55,190 nucleotides of DNA, from the NCBI GenBank assembly GCA_913775005.1, contig CAJYKY010000383.1, positions 1 to 55,190 of the forward strand, in the 5' to 3' direction. Origin of the DNA: an uncultured Achromobacter sp. (GTDB lineage Bacteria > Pseudomonadota > Gammaproteobacteria > Burkholderiales > Burkholderiaceae_B). The position numbers and the translations under genes are program-made. The notes below the pieces were generated by a model that saw nothing but the letters and a program-made list of their open reading frames with translations, searched no databases and had not been told where the DNA came from. How positions within the stretch are numbered: the first letter of the stretch is position 1; each line of letters begins with the position of its first letter. Shown in pieces: positions 25,246-34,343 of this stretch.

Positions 25246-26595
25246 ATGACATCAGCAGCGCCCAGCCGCAAAGGTTCCACGACGCGCTTCATGTTCGTGT
25301 GGCTGTGCTATTTCCTCATTCTTGCAGCCTACGCAACGCTCGTACACCATCCCGCCGGGCAAGTGGACGCGTTTGCCACCACCGCGCGCGACCTGCTGAA
25401 ATTCATTCCATCGGATCCCGGTAGTTTCATGACGGGCGCCATGGATATCGCCAAAAACGGTTGGATATCCCCCGAAAACAACTGGATCACGAGCTTCTGG
25501 CCACCTGGCTTCCTGCTGATCGAAGCGGGACTGATCAAGCTGATGGGCTTGGATGCGCCGTACTTTGTTTTGGTGCTGCAACTGCTCGCTTGCGCCGCAT
25601 GGGCGGCGGTTCTGGGTCAGTTTCACAAGGTGCTGCGCGCGCTGGTTAATGCGCCGCTGGCCGCTGCGTTGCCGCTGCTGTTGTTCGCCCCGCCGATCGC
25701 CCGCGCGTTCCTGCTGGAACCCGGCCGCGTCATTTACGGCGAAACTTTTTCCATCGCGTTTTTCTTTCTGGGTGTGCTATTTGCACTGCAAGCCTGCGCC
25801 GCCGCCCGCCCTCGCAAGCTGGCCATCGCCGCTGGAGTCAGTATCGGGATCGCTGCGTACTTTCGGTCACAATTCGAGTTGTTTGTTTTAGGCCTGACGT
25901 TTTGGCTGCTAGTAGCATGGCTGTGGAGCATCGTGCGAGCCAAACATCGCCCCGCCAAAGGCCGCTGGATGGGCATTGCCCTGACGCTGGTTATTTCGGC
26001 CCATGTGGTCATGGCCCCCTGGCGGATCTATCACCAAGTCACGATGGGCAGCCCCAAATGGGTCTATACCGAAACGCTGTCTTTCTCGACGTCTGTGATG
26101 AGCCGAGAACACCTGCTCAGCCAGGGCGGCGAGTTCATCGTCGAGGGCGGCGGCGGCCTGACTTGCCGCATCGATCCGACCACTTGCGGCCGGATCGGCG
26201 AGGCGCCCCAATTATTCGTACACACGCTGCTGACGCATCCGCTGGAATGGCACGCGATAAAGTTCGGCATCATCGGCAAGTATTTCTACGCCAGCCAACA
26301 GGATCTGGGCCGGGCCGTGACGCCCGCCACCGCATTGGATACCGTCACGAACATCCTGTTCCTCATCGCCATTATCGTGGCGCTGTGGATGGGGATCGCG
26401 CTGGCTCGGCGCCGTTCAATCTATGCCCCCATCCTGAACTGGACCAACGCCACCATCGTGTCGGCGTATTACCTGATTTTCATGGTGCATCAGTATGAGG
26501 TCCGCTATTTTTATTTCGGCAAGCTATACGCCACGCTGATTGCATTGATCGGGCTGATCTTGTATTTCACGCGCCAGAATCAACAGACAAACTAA
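25246..26595 (+). CDS. Membrane glycosyltransferase, GT-C/ArnT-like
   Basis: A 449-residue integral membrane protein with around ten hydrophobic segments. Near the N-terminus a soluble loop has acidic residues (GQVDAFATTARD, TGAMDIAKNG), as in GT-C enzymes that use polyprenyl-phosphate sugars on the periplasmic side. The next two genes encode GtrB-like and GtrA-like proteins, so it probably fills the GtrC role and puts the sugar onto lipopolysaccharide or O-antigen. Low similarity between GT-C enzymes makes the sugar unpredictable. Confidence 0.7.
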   Translation: MTSAAPSRKGSTTRFMFVWLCYFLILAAYATLVHHPAGQVDAFATTARDLLKFIPSDPGSFMTGAMDIAKNGWISPENNWITSFWPPGFLLIEAGLIKLMGLDAPYFVLVLQLLACAAWAAVLGQFHKVLRALVNAPLAAALPLLLFAPPIARAFLLEPGRVIYGETFSIAFFFLGVLFALQACAAARPRKLAIAAGVSIGIAAYFRSQFELFVLGLTFWLLVAWLWSIVRAKHRPAKGRWMGIALTLVISAHVVMAPWRIYHQVTMGSPKWVYTETLSFSTSVMSREHLLSQGGEFIVEGGGGLTCRIDPTTCGRIGEAPQLFVHTLLTHPLEWHAIKFGIIGKYFYASQQDLGRAVTPATALDTVTNILFLIAIIVALWMGIALARRRSIYAPILNWTNATIVSAYYLIFMVHQYEVRYFYFGKLYATLIALIGLILYFTRQNQQTN

Positions 26596-26607
26596 GCCGA
26601 AACCGCC

Positions 26608-27642
26608 ATGACAAGCGCAACTGCACCCTCCTCTGCGGACCAGCCCGAGGCCGAAGACTGCGGCCTGGAAGTTTCTATCGTCATTCCCGTTTACCGAAGC
26701 GAATCCATCCTGCCCAAGCTGGTAGCGAAGGTGGCTGAGGTGATGGACGCACTACACCTGTCGAATAGCTTCGAGCTCGTGCTGGTCAACGATTGCAGCC
26801 CGGACAACAGCTGGAAGGTCATCACCGAACAAGCGGCCCAACATACCTTCATCAAGGGCATCTCGCTGCGCAAGAATTTTGGCCAGCACAATGCCGTCAT
26901 GGCAGGCCTGCACCACGCCAAAGGCCGCTTTGTGATCTTGATGGACGATGATCTTCAGCATCCGCCCAGTTCCATCGGCAAACTGCTCGATGCCCTGCGC
27001 TCGGGCTATGACGTCTGCTACACCAATTACGTTGGCCGCCAACACGCGCTGTGGAAAAAAGTTGGCAGCAAATTCAACGACCTGGTCGCCACCTATGCGT
27101 TGCGCAAACCCAAAGGCCTGTATCTGTCGTCATTCAAGGCGCTGCGCCAGGAAGTCGTCCAGGAAGTCATCCGGTACGACGGCCCCTACGCTTACGTGGA
27201 CGGGCTGATCCTGGATGTCACGAATTCGATCACGTCGGTGGACATTGAGCATCAGGCTCGGCTGGAAGGGGAAGGCAATTACAACCTCAGGAAATCCTTG
27301 TCGTTGTGGATGAAGATGCTGACCAGCTTCTCGATCCTGCCGCTGCGCTTTGCGACCTGCGTGGGCTTTGGTATGTCGGCCCTGAGCTTGCTCATGATTC
27401 TGGTGCTTATCGTGCAGAAATTCCTGCACCCTGAATACCCGAGAGGCTGGACGTCGCTGATTGCCACGATTCTGCTGGTGGGCGGTATTCAAACGCTATG
27501 CCTGGGCATGATTGGTGAGTACCTGGGCCGCGCCTACCTGAAGGTGAATCGCAAGCCGCAATTCGTGGTGGCGCGCACCACCTTTGCTCGCAACGCATCA
27601 GCGGTAACGTCCGCAGCCGAACCGGCCCCCGATCATGTCTAG
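26608..27642 (+). CDS. GtrB-like polyprenyl-phosphate glycosyltransferase
   Basis: A 344-residue GT2 enzyme with two C-terminal membrane segments (about 235-260 and 270-295). Motifs are VSIVIPVYRSE, LVNDCSPDNSW, RKNFGQHNAV and LMDDDLQHPP, the set found in dolichol-phosphate mannose synthase-like and GtrB proteins. These charge undecaprenyl phosphate with a sugar in the cytoplasm. The GtrA-like flippase gene overlaps its 3' end by 8 bases. The sugar donor is not known. Confidence 0.88.
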   Translation: MTSATAPSSADQPEAEDCGLEVSIVIPVYRSESILPKLVAKVAEVMDALHLSNSFELVLVNDCSPDNSWKVITEQAAQHTFIKGISLRKNFGQHNAVMAGLHHAKGRFVILMDDDLQHPPSSIGKLLDALRSGYDVCYTNYVGRQHALWKKVGSKFNDLVATYALRKPKGLYLSSFKALRQEVVQEVIRYDGPYAYVDGLILDVTNSITSVDIEHQARLEGEGNYNLRKSLSLWMKMLTSFSILPLRFATCVGFGMSALSLLMILVLIVQKFLHPEYPRGWTSLIATILLVGGIQTLCLGMIGEYLGRAYLKVNRKPQFVVARTTFARNASAVTSAAEPAPDHV

Positions 27643-28036
27643 ATGGAAACACGAAGCGCATCGCATGATGCGTTATGCCATCAGCGGCGGCTTGAACACC
27701 CTGGTTGGCTTTGGCATCATTTTTGCGCTGATGGGGCTGGGCGTCTCGGCGGTTCTGGCCAATGTCATCGGCTACACCGTCGGCTTCATCCAGAGTTTTT
27801 TCTTTTCCAAGAAGTTTGTTTTTCGCAGCGACGGGAAGATGGCCAGCGAAGGGCTGCGCTATCTTTATATGTTCATCATCTGCTTCTTGCTGAACCTGGC
27901 CGTGTTGAAAATTCTGCTGGCGTATGACGTCCGGCCGTTGCTGGCTCAACTTGCGGCCGCGTGCACATATAGCGGCCTGATGTACGTGCTGTCGGCCTGG
28001 CTGGTGTTCCGGCCCAAGCGGCCGTCAGATCTCTAG
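27635..28036 (+). CDS. GtrA-family membrane protein
   Basis: A 133-residue protein with four membrane segments and the GtrA opening RYAISGGLNTLVGFG. The motif NVIGYTVGFIQSFFFSKKFVF is shortened here to its core GYTVGFIQSFFFSKKF. GtrA proteins are thought to flip undecaprenyl-phosphate sugars to the periplasmic side. Together with the previous two genes it forms a glycan-modification cassette. Confidence 0.88.
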   Translation: MSRWKHEAHRMMRYAISGGLNTLVGFGIIFALMGLGVSAVLANVIGYTVGFIQSFFFSKKFVFRSDGKMASEGLRYLYMFIICFLLNLAVLKILLAYDVRPLLAQLAAACTYSGLMYVLSAWLVFRPKRPSDL

Positions 28037-28091
28037 CATGACCCCCTCTTTTTCTGGCTTTGCCAACGCAGCATTTCCCCAGGAGATAATA

Positions 28092-28844
28092 ATGATCCAC
28101 CCCTCCGCCATCGTTTCCCCAAACGCGAAGATCGGCAGCAATGTCACGATCGGCCCCTTCACCATCATTCACGACAACGTGCAGATCGGTGACAACAGCA
28201 CCATCGGTTCCAACTGCGAAATCGGCCATCCGACGCCACTGGCCAAAGGCCAGCCCTTGGTGATCGGCGCCAATAGCCTGATCCGTTCGCATAGCGTCTT
28301 TTACGAGGGATCGACATTCGGTGAAAAGCTGGTTACCGGCCACCGCGTCACCGTACGTGAAGGCACCCTCGCCGGAAAGAATCTTCAGATCGGCACGCTC
28401 AGCGATATCCAAGGCACGTGCCAGATTGGCGACTATGTCCGTTTTCATAGCAACGTGCATATTGGCCAGCAGTCGAAGATCGGCAATTACGTGTGGATCT
28501 TCCCGTACGTCGTATTGACCAACGACCCGCATCCGCCCAGCGACATCATGCAAGGCGCGACGCTTGAAGACTATGTCGCCATCGCAACCATGTCGATCAT
28601 TCTGCCCGGCGTCACGGTCAAGCAGGGTGCCCTGGTCGGCGCACACAGCTCGGTCAATCGCGACGTCGAACCCGACAGCGTAGTGGCAGGCAGCCCCGCA
28701 AAATTCATTTGCGAAACCAGCAAGATCAAGCTGAAAGACGGCTCGCAGGCCAGCGCTTATCCGTGGCGCAGGCATTTCCATCGCGGTTATCCCGAGGCGG
28801 TTGTCGCGCAATGGCTCAATGAGTTTCCGCGCAGCGCAAACTGA
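28092..28844 (+). CDS. Hexapeptide-repeat acyltransferase
   Basis: A 250-residue protein with many left-handed beta-helix repeats of the form (I/V)-G-x-x-x-x, as in LxpA and sugar N-acyltransferases: KIGSNVTIGPF, VQIGDNSTIGSN, CQIGDYVRFHSNVHIG. It ends with the typical AGSPAKFI and a helical tail. ATG 28092 has an AGGAG site 7 bases upstream; an ATG at 28038 would add 18 poorly conserved residues. It could acylate an amino sugar, possibly one made by FdtA/FdtB, or the sugar moved by the Gtr cassette. Confidence 0.8.
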   Translation: MIHPSAIVSPNAKIGSNVTIGPFTIIHDNVQIGDNSTIGSNCEIGHPTPLAKGQPLVIGANSLIRSHSVFYEGSTFGEKLVTGHRVTVREGTLAGKNLQIGTLSDIQGTCQIGDYVRFHSNVHIGQQSKIGNYVWIFPYVVLTNDPHPPSDIMQGATLEDYVAIATMSIILPGVTVKQGALVGAHSSVNRDVEPDSVVAGSPAKFICETSKIKLKDGSQASAYPWRRHFHRGYPEAVVAQWLNEFPRSAN

Positions 28845-28849
28845 TCACA

Positions 28850-28867
28850 CGCCACCACAGGGTGGCG
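28850..28867. terminator. Hairpin between convergent genes
   Basis: CGCCACC and GGTGGCG form a perfect 7-base stem with loop ACAG in the 30-base gap between the acyltransferase and waaA stops. No T-run follows on either strand, so it is only a candidate two-way terminator. Confidence 0.35.
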
Positions 28868-28874
28868 CGTAATC

Positions 28875-30152
28875 TCAGCGCAAAAGCGGAGCAAGGGCGT
28901 GCATCGTGCGCGCGCTTGCTCCGGCGTGGCTTGCCGACCAGGCCCTGGCGGCCTCGCCGATGGTTTGTCGACGCGAGTGATCGGCAAGAAGCTCCAGCGC
29001 TATTTCCACAGCGCCTGACGCGTCCGGCGCACGCAATACTGCACCCGCCGCAATGGCGTCTTCTGCGGCCTGCTGGAAATTGAACGTGTGTGTGCCGACA
29101 ATGGTCGGCACGCCCGCTGCACAAGCTTCGATCAGATTCTGTCCGCCCAAGGGCGCAAAGCTGCCGGCCACGATCGCAACATCGGATGCCGCGTAGTAAA
29201 ACGCCATCTCGCCTAACGTATCGCCAAGCAGCACCGCCGTGTCAGCACCGGGTTCGCCTCCCGCGCCGCGCCTGACGAACGGCAAGCCGGCGCTGGCCAG
29301 AAGCGCGGCGGCTTCATCGAAGCGCTGCGGATGACGCGGGATCAAGATGAATAGCGGTCCACCCGGCGCACCGCCCAGCCGTTTGATCGCGTCGATAAAA
29401 AACGCATCTTCGCCCTCGCGCGTACTGGCGATGCTGATGACGGGCCTGCCCTGACGGGCTCGCCACGATTGGCCATCCTGGACTTGCGCGGCAGGCAGCA
29501 TCAGATCGAACTTCAGGTTGCCGGTGACGATGGGCGTTGGGGCGCCAGCCTGTTCCAGCCGCGCAGCATCCTGTGGCGTCTGCGCCAGCACCCGGTCCAG
29601 ACCGCCAAGCGCCTCGCGCATGACGCTGCCCATTCTTGCCGCCTGACGCAATGAAGAGGCGGAATACCGCGCGCTGACCAGCGCCATCGGCACGCCCGCT
29701 TTCCTGGCGGCAGCCAGCAGATTGGGCCAGATTTCGCGTTCGATCAGCAGTCCGCAACGGGGCCGCCACAAACGCATGAAACGGCGCGTCGCGCCTGGAA
29801 AATCGTAAGGTAGCCAGACTTGGCGCAGTTGCCCGCTGGCGATGGCCTCCGGAAACAAGCGCGCGCCTTCGGTCCGCCCGGTGGCCGTCATGTGGGTCAA
29901 CAGGACCGGCAAGCCTTCGTCTAGCAAGGCTCGCAACAGGGGCTGCGCTGCGCGCGTCTCGCCCAGGCTGACGGCGTGCACCCAAACGGGCGCGGTATCC
30001 GCCGGCGTAGGCATGGATGCAGGCAGCCGGCCAAATCGCTCTGCGGAAAATATTTCCCAGCGGCCCCCGGCGCGACGCGCGCGCTTAGCCATCCAGAGCC
30101 AAATCAGCGGTGCCGCCAACCGTAGCGCCAATGAGTAGACGCCGCGATTCAT
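28875..30152 (-). CDS. waaA: 3-deoxy-D-manno-octulosonic acid transferase
   Basis: A 425-residue GT30 enzyme that adds Kdo from CMP-Kdo to lipid A at the inner membrane. An N-terminal hydrophobic anchor is followed by VHAVSLGETRAAQPLL, then IEREIWPNLL with the key acidic residues, and a late GGQNLIEACAAGVP nucleotide-site motif. Start ATG 30152 is two bases from the waaC stop, so the two are in one operon. Confidence 0.95.
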   Translation of the reverse strand: MNRGVYSLALRLAAPLIWLWMAKRARRAGGRWEIFSAERFGRLPASMPTPADTAPVWVHAVSLGETRAAQPLLRALLDEGLPVLLTHMTATGRTEGARLFPEAIASGQLRQVWLPYDFPGATRRFMRLWRPRCGLLIEREIWPNLLAAARKAGVPMALVSARYSASSLRQAARMGSVMREALGGLDRVLAQTPQDAARLEQAGAPTPIVTGNLKFDLMLPAAQVQDGQSWRARQGRPVISIASTREGEDAFFIDAIKRLGGAPGGPLFILIPRHPQRFDEAAALLASAGLPFVRRGAGGEPGADTAVLLGDTLGEMAFYYAASDVAIVAGSFAPLGGQNLIEACAAGVPTIVGTHTFNFQQAAEDAIAAGAVLRAPDASGAVEIALELLADHSRRQTIGEAARAWSASHAGASARTMHALAPLLR

Positions 30153-30153
30153 G

Positions 30154-31191
30154 TCACTTCGCGGCCAGCGCCTGCTCAACCGAGGCCATGACCGCTTCGC
30201 GCGATGGCGACGCGCCCCGGTCGCCCAGGCTGGCGGTGTAGTTCGAGCCCACCAGCGGCGTGCGCACCGGTGTCGAGGCGCGGTAGATGCCGATCGTGGG
30301 GCGGCCCAGCGCGGCGGACAGATGGGTCAGGCCGCTGTCCAGACCCACCATCAGGCGGGAACCGGCAAGCAGCTTGGCCACCGCCGTCAAATCCATGCGC
30401 GGCATGACCTCGGCGCCGTCCATGCCGGCCACGAGCAAGCCGGCGCGTTGCGCCTCGGCCTCGTTACCCGCCAGCAGTTTCAGCGTGCATCCGGCTTCGC
30501 GCAGCCGCCGGAACACGGCGCGCCAATCGTCTTCGGGCCAGAGTTTGTCGTCGCGGCTGGCCGACGGCATGATCACCGCGTAACCCTTGTCATTGTCCAG
30601 ATGGTGCAGACGCGGCAGCTCGGTGGCGTTCAAGCCGGCGCTGCCGACTTCCACGACGGGTTCGGCAGCTTGCCCAGCCTGACGCACAAAATTCTGCAAA
30701 CCAAAATCCGGCAAGCCGGCATGCTGGTAGCCGAAGGTCAGGCCTGCCAGCTTGCGCTGACGGATCACGGCGGGTTGCCAGAATTCCACTTTGTGGCGCA
30801 CGTTGTAGAACAAGGACGCTAGCGGCTCGCGCGCCGAGCGCCAGTCCAGGCCATGGCGCACGCCGCGCGCCTGGCGCACCAGCCACGCAGATTTCAGCAG
30901 CGCCTGCATGTCCAGCACGATGTCGTATTGGGTAGAGCGCAAGCGCTCTTTCAACGCCCGGCGCTCGGCGCGTACCTGAGACGACCACCAGGATTTGCGC
31001 CAGCGGCGATGCGCCACCTTGATGACTTCATTGACGGCCGGATGCCACGAGGGGATTTCGGCGAATGCTTCCTCGACGATCCAATCGATCTGTGCGTCAG
31101 GGACGTGCCGGGCTATGTCGGTAATAGCCGGCAGCATGTGGACGAGGTCGCCCAGGGAGGACGTGCGAACGATGAGAATTCGTGTGGGCAT
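30154..31191 (-). CDS. waaC: Lipopolysaccharide heptosyltransferase I
   Basis: A 345-residue GT9 enzyme that adds the first heptose to Kdo in the inner core. It opens with ILIVRTSSLGDLVHMLP, has VIMPSASRDDKLWPE as the donor-side motif and LDSGLTHLSAALGRP near the end. ATG 31191 matches family starts; the longer frame adds 23 unrelated residues. It precedes waaA in the same direction. Confidence 0.95.
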   Translation of the reverse strand: MPTRILIVRTSSLGDLVHMLPAITDIARHVPDAQIDWIVEEAFAEIPSWHPAVNEVIKVAHRRWRKSWWSSQVRAERRALKERLRSTQYDIVLDMQALLKSAWLVRQARGVRHGLDWRSAREPLASLFYNVRHKVEFWQPAVIRQRKLAGLTFGYQHAGLPDFGLQNFVRQAGQAAEPVVEVGSAGLNATELPRLHHLDNDKGYAVIMPSASRDDKLWPEDDWRAVFRRLREAGCTLKLLAGNEAEAQRAGLLVAGMDGAEVMPRMDLTAVAKLLAGSRLMVGLDSGLTHLSAALGRPTIGIYRASTPVRTPLVGSNYTASLGDRGASPSREAVMASVEQALAAK

Positions 31192-31302
31192 GAGTAAGGA
31201 TTCGTGCTTGGCGCCGCCCTCAACCCGATGGTGGCGGGCGCCGTTCGACGCAGCCCGCACTTTACAACAACATTGCCGGTTACAGCGACGCGCCCGGCAG
31301 GC

Positions 31303-32409
31303 CTACTGACGCTTCTTCTTCTTTTTCACGATCATCCATTTGGGCATGCGAAACAGCACCAGATGGCGATACAGCAGGATATACGTCGTAGAAAATACCG
31401 CTGTAAAAAACATCAGCAGATAAGGCTGTTGCCAGAACAACACCGCAGGAATCACCGCCAACGACGACAGCAACCACAAATAGGGCGACGTCATGGAATT
31501 ACGCTGGGTCTGATGCCGCATTTCGCGCGAGCCGATTGCCCAGCGTACCAGGCGCTTATAGACGAGCATGTGCAGGTGCACACCGTCCGGCGCACCGGGG
31601 GAGCGGCCTCGCAGAATCTTTTTCCGGTATATCGAGAATAGCGTTTCAAATACCGGATAGATGCAAAGCAGCAGCGGGAACCACGCCGATACCTGCGGGT
31701 GACGGGCCAGCATCAATACCGACAATTCGCCAATGATAAAGCCCAGAAAATACGCGCCACCATCACCCAGGAAAATATGGCCGTGAGGATAATTCCAAAC
31801 CAGAAATCCGATGACCGCGCCCAGCGTGCTTAATGCCACGATCAATAAAAACCGATCGCCCAGATAAAAAGAAACGTAGGCGAAACCCGCCAATATCATC
31901 GCGGAAACCACAGCCGCCAGACCGTTATATCCATCGATAATATTGATCGCGTTGGCAGCGCCGCCGATAGCCACCGACGTGAAAACCAGCGACACCACGC
32001 CAAACTGCAACAACCAATCAATGCCGATAATATCGACGCGGGTCACGGCGGCATCCAGCAGATAATAGGCAACCAGCCCGGACAGCATCGCCAAACCCAA
32101 GCGCACGATAACGCGAACCTGTTTTGTCAGGTCTTCGGCAAACCCGCCCAAAAACGCCGGCATGGCCGCCGCCAGCAAGAGCACCATGCTGGGAAGCACA
32201 TCGGGTTCACGCACGGCTACCAGCGCGCACGTCACGGCGCTGGCGATCAATAGAGACAGTCCGCCAATGCGCGGCACCGGCGCGGCGTGATACTTTTGGA
32301 CGCCTTCCATATCATGATCAGCCGTCAGGCCATCATGCCAAGAGCGGTAGCGAACGATCAGCAAGGTCGAGATGAGCGAAACCAAAAACGCTACTAGGAC
32401 GTACAACAT
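31303..32409 (-). CDS. WecA/MraY-like polyprenyl-phosphate sugar-1-phosphate transferase
   Basis: A 368-residue membrane protein with about ten or eleven segments. Key motifs are NAINIIDGYNGLA, FLGDGGAYFLGF and the late PDGVHLHMLVYKR, the metal and carbohydrate-recognition sites of WecA-type enzymes. These link a HexNAc-1-phosphate to undecaprenyl phosphate and so start O-antigen or other glycan chains. The C-terminus is strongly basic, ending KKKKKRQ. It may start the polysaccharide extended by the genes at 1-12659, although 20 kb lie between. Confidence 0.9.
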   Translation of the reverse strand: MLYVLVAFLVSLISTLLIVRYRSWHDGLTADHDMEGVQKYHAAPVPRIGGLSLLIASAVTCALVAVREPDVLPSMVLLLAAAMPAFLGGFAEDLTKQVRVIVRLGLAMLSGLVAYYLLDAAVTRVDIIGIDWLLQFGVVSLVFTSVAIGGAANAINIIDGYNGLAAVVSAMILAGFAYVSFYLGDRFLLIVALSTLGAVIGFLVWNYPHGHIFLGDGGAYFLGFIIGELSVLMLARHPQVSAWFPLLLCIYPVFETLFSIYRKKILRGRSPGAPDGVHLHMLVYKRLVRWAIGSREMRHQTQRNSMTSPYLWLLSSLAVIPAVLFWQQPYLLMFFTAVFSTTYILLYRHLVLFRMPKWMIVKKKKKRQ

Positions 32410-32468
32410 GGAAAACCGCGCAGGAGGAAGATTGCCGGGATTGTAGCGTCAGACGTGGACAAGGCATG

Positions 32469-32488
32469 AAAACTGTATCCACAGTTTT
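32469..32488. repeat. Palindrome in the wecA-like/pgi divergent spacer
   Basis: AAAACTGT and ACAGTTTT are perfect 8-base inverted arms around ATCC. The element lies in the 242-base spacer between the divergent WecA-like gene and pgi, and is AT-rich compared with its surroundings. Inside it GTATCCACA matches eight of nine bases of a DnaA box. The rest of the spacer shows no other clear signal. Confidence 0.6.
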
Positions 32489-32651
32489 GCAAAAGAACTG
32501 AAACGTCGCTTGCAAAATAAAAAGGGCCTCCTAGAGCCTGAATTGAACGGCTAAACTCGCGGTTTTAAGAAAAGGCGTGAAATCCCTTCGTCCCGTGTCA
32601 GGGGCATCCGGACGCCCCGATATCAGTATTAAGACGTATTCACAAAAAAAT

Positions 32652-34253
32652 ATGCTGCCGCCTTTAGAACCCGCTAACCCTGCTGCTCCTGCTGACGCCG
32701 CTGGTCACACGAACCTGCTCGAATTGCCTGAATGGCAGGCGTTCCGCCTCGCCATTGAGGACGCCACCTTCTGCACCGATGAACTGCGCCTTGTCGAAGC
32801 GGCGGGCCTCACCGTCGATCTGAGCGCACATGTGACGTCACCCGCCACCCGAGACGCCGCCGTCGCCCTGCTCAACGCAAGAGGGTTCGATCAGGCGCGC
32901 CAAGCCTTACTGGCGGGCGAACACGTCAACAAGACCGAAGACCGCGCCGCCTGGCACACCATGTTGCGTGCGCCGGACCCGATCCTTGAGGTCAGCCGCG
33001 AACACCAACGCGTGCGCGAATTCGTGCAGCAGGCAGACGCCGACGGGCGTTGGAAAGCCATTATTCATATCGGCATCGGCGGCAGCGACTGGGGCGTGCG
33101 CCTGGCCACCGACGCGTGCAGCGGCAGTGGCGCGCGACGGGCATTGAAGTTCGTAGCCAACATCGACGGCCATGCGCTCGAAGACGCCATCCTGGGGCTT
33201 GATCCCAAGGAAACGCTGGTCATCGCGACGTCCAAATCCTTCACCACAACGGAAACGCTGGCCAATCTGCGGCGCGCCGTCGCCTGGCTGGCGCAAGCCG
33301 GCATCGACCAGCCTTACGAACAGGTGGTGGCCATTACCGCCCGCCCCGACGCGGCGCGAGCGCTGGGCATCCCCGCCTCGCAGGTCTTCGAGTTCTGGGA
33401 TTGGGTCGGCGGACGCTATTCCTTATGGTCGGCCGTCGGCCTGCCTGTTGCGCTGGCCGTCGGCATCGATGTCATCGAAGACATCCGCGCTGGCGCAGCG
33501 GCCATGGACGCGCATTTCGCGCAAACCCCCATCGCCCAGAATGCGCCGGCCCAGCTAGCGCTGGCCGCCGTGGCGAACCGGAGCGTGCTGGGTTACGGTT
33601 CGCTCAGCATCGCCGCCTACGACGCCCGCCTGCAATTCCTGGCCCCCTACCTGCAACAACTGGATATGGAATCCCTGGGCAAGTCGGTAGATATGGCCGG
33701 CAACCCGGTGGGCGTACCGACGGGTCCGTCCGTGTGGGGCATGCCGGGTACCGACGGCCAGCACACGTTCTTTCAATGGCTGCATCAAGGCACCGACGGT
33801 GCGGCGGTCGATTTCATCATGTGCCGCGAAGCCGACCACCAATGGACGGAAGAACACGCGATGCTGCTGGCCAACTGTCTTGCCCAGCGCCAGACCTTGT
33901 TGCAAGGCACCTCGGCCGATGCAGACCGCGACCACCTGCTTGCCCAAGGCATGCCCGCGGACAAGGCCGAATGGTTATCGCGCCACCGCAAGCATCAGGG
34001 GGGCCGCCCGTCGACGCTGATCGTGCTGCCCCGGCTGACGCCTTACGCGCTGGGCGCGTTGCTGGCGCTCTACGAACACAAGATCTTCGTCCAGGCGCTG
34101 ATCTGGGGCATCAATCCTTTCGATCAATGGGGCGTTGAAGCCGGCAAGAAAATGGCCAGCGGCATTCTGCGTGAGCTTCACGGCCAGGAGCCGGACGCCT
34201 CGCACGACCTGTCCACCCATCACTGGATTTCGGTGCTGGCGCAGGGCCGCTGA
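32652..34253 (+). CDS. pgi: Glucose-6-phosphate isomerase
   Basis: A 533-residue enzyme that interconverts glucose-6-phosphate and fructose-6-phosphate in glycolysis and supplies sugar nucleotides. Signature stretches are IGIGGSDWGVRLATDA, the SKSFTTTETL phosphate loop, and NPFDQWGVEAGKKMA near the end. I prefer ATG 32652; a GTG at 32577 is in frame but its ribosome site is too close. No operon partner is obvious. Confidence 0.94.
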   Translation: MLPPLEPANPAAPADAAGHTNLLELPEWQAFRLAIEDATFCTDELRLVEAAGLTVDLSAHVTSPATRDAAVALLNARGFDQARQALLAGEHVNKTEDRAAWHTMLRAPDPILEVSREHQRVREFVQQADADGRWKAIIHIGIGGSDWGVRLATDACSGSGARRALKFVANIDGHALEDAILGLDPKETLVIATSKSFTTTETLANLRRAVAWLAQAGIDQPYEQVVAITARPDAARALGIPASQVFEFWDWVGGRYSLWSAVGLPVALAVGIDVIEDIRAGAAAMDAHFAQTPIAQNAPAQLALAAVANRSVLGYGSLSIAAYDARLQFLAPYLQQLDMESLGKSVDMAGNPVGVPTGPSVWGMPGTDGQHTFFQWLHQGTDGAAVDFIMCREADHQWTEEHAMLLANCLAQRQTLLQGTSADADRDHLLAQGMPADKAEWLSRHRKHQGGRPSTLIVLPRLTPYALGALLALYEHKIFVQALIWGINPFDQWGVEAGKKMASGILRELHGQEPDASHDLSTHHWISVLAQGR

Positions 34254-34343
34254 AGCGGGTCGCGGCAGGCTGCCCACTGCGTTGGTAGCCAAAGCCGTAC
34301 TTTGGGACGAGAATGTGCATACAACTCTTCTAAGGAGACAGCC

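Noticed and set aside
32469..32488. Replication origin from the DnaA-box-like sequence
   Set aside because: A single imperfect box with no cluster, and no dnaA, dnaN or gidA gene nearby.
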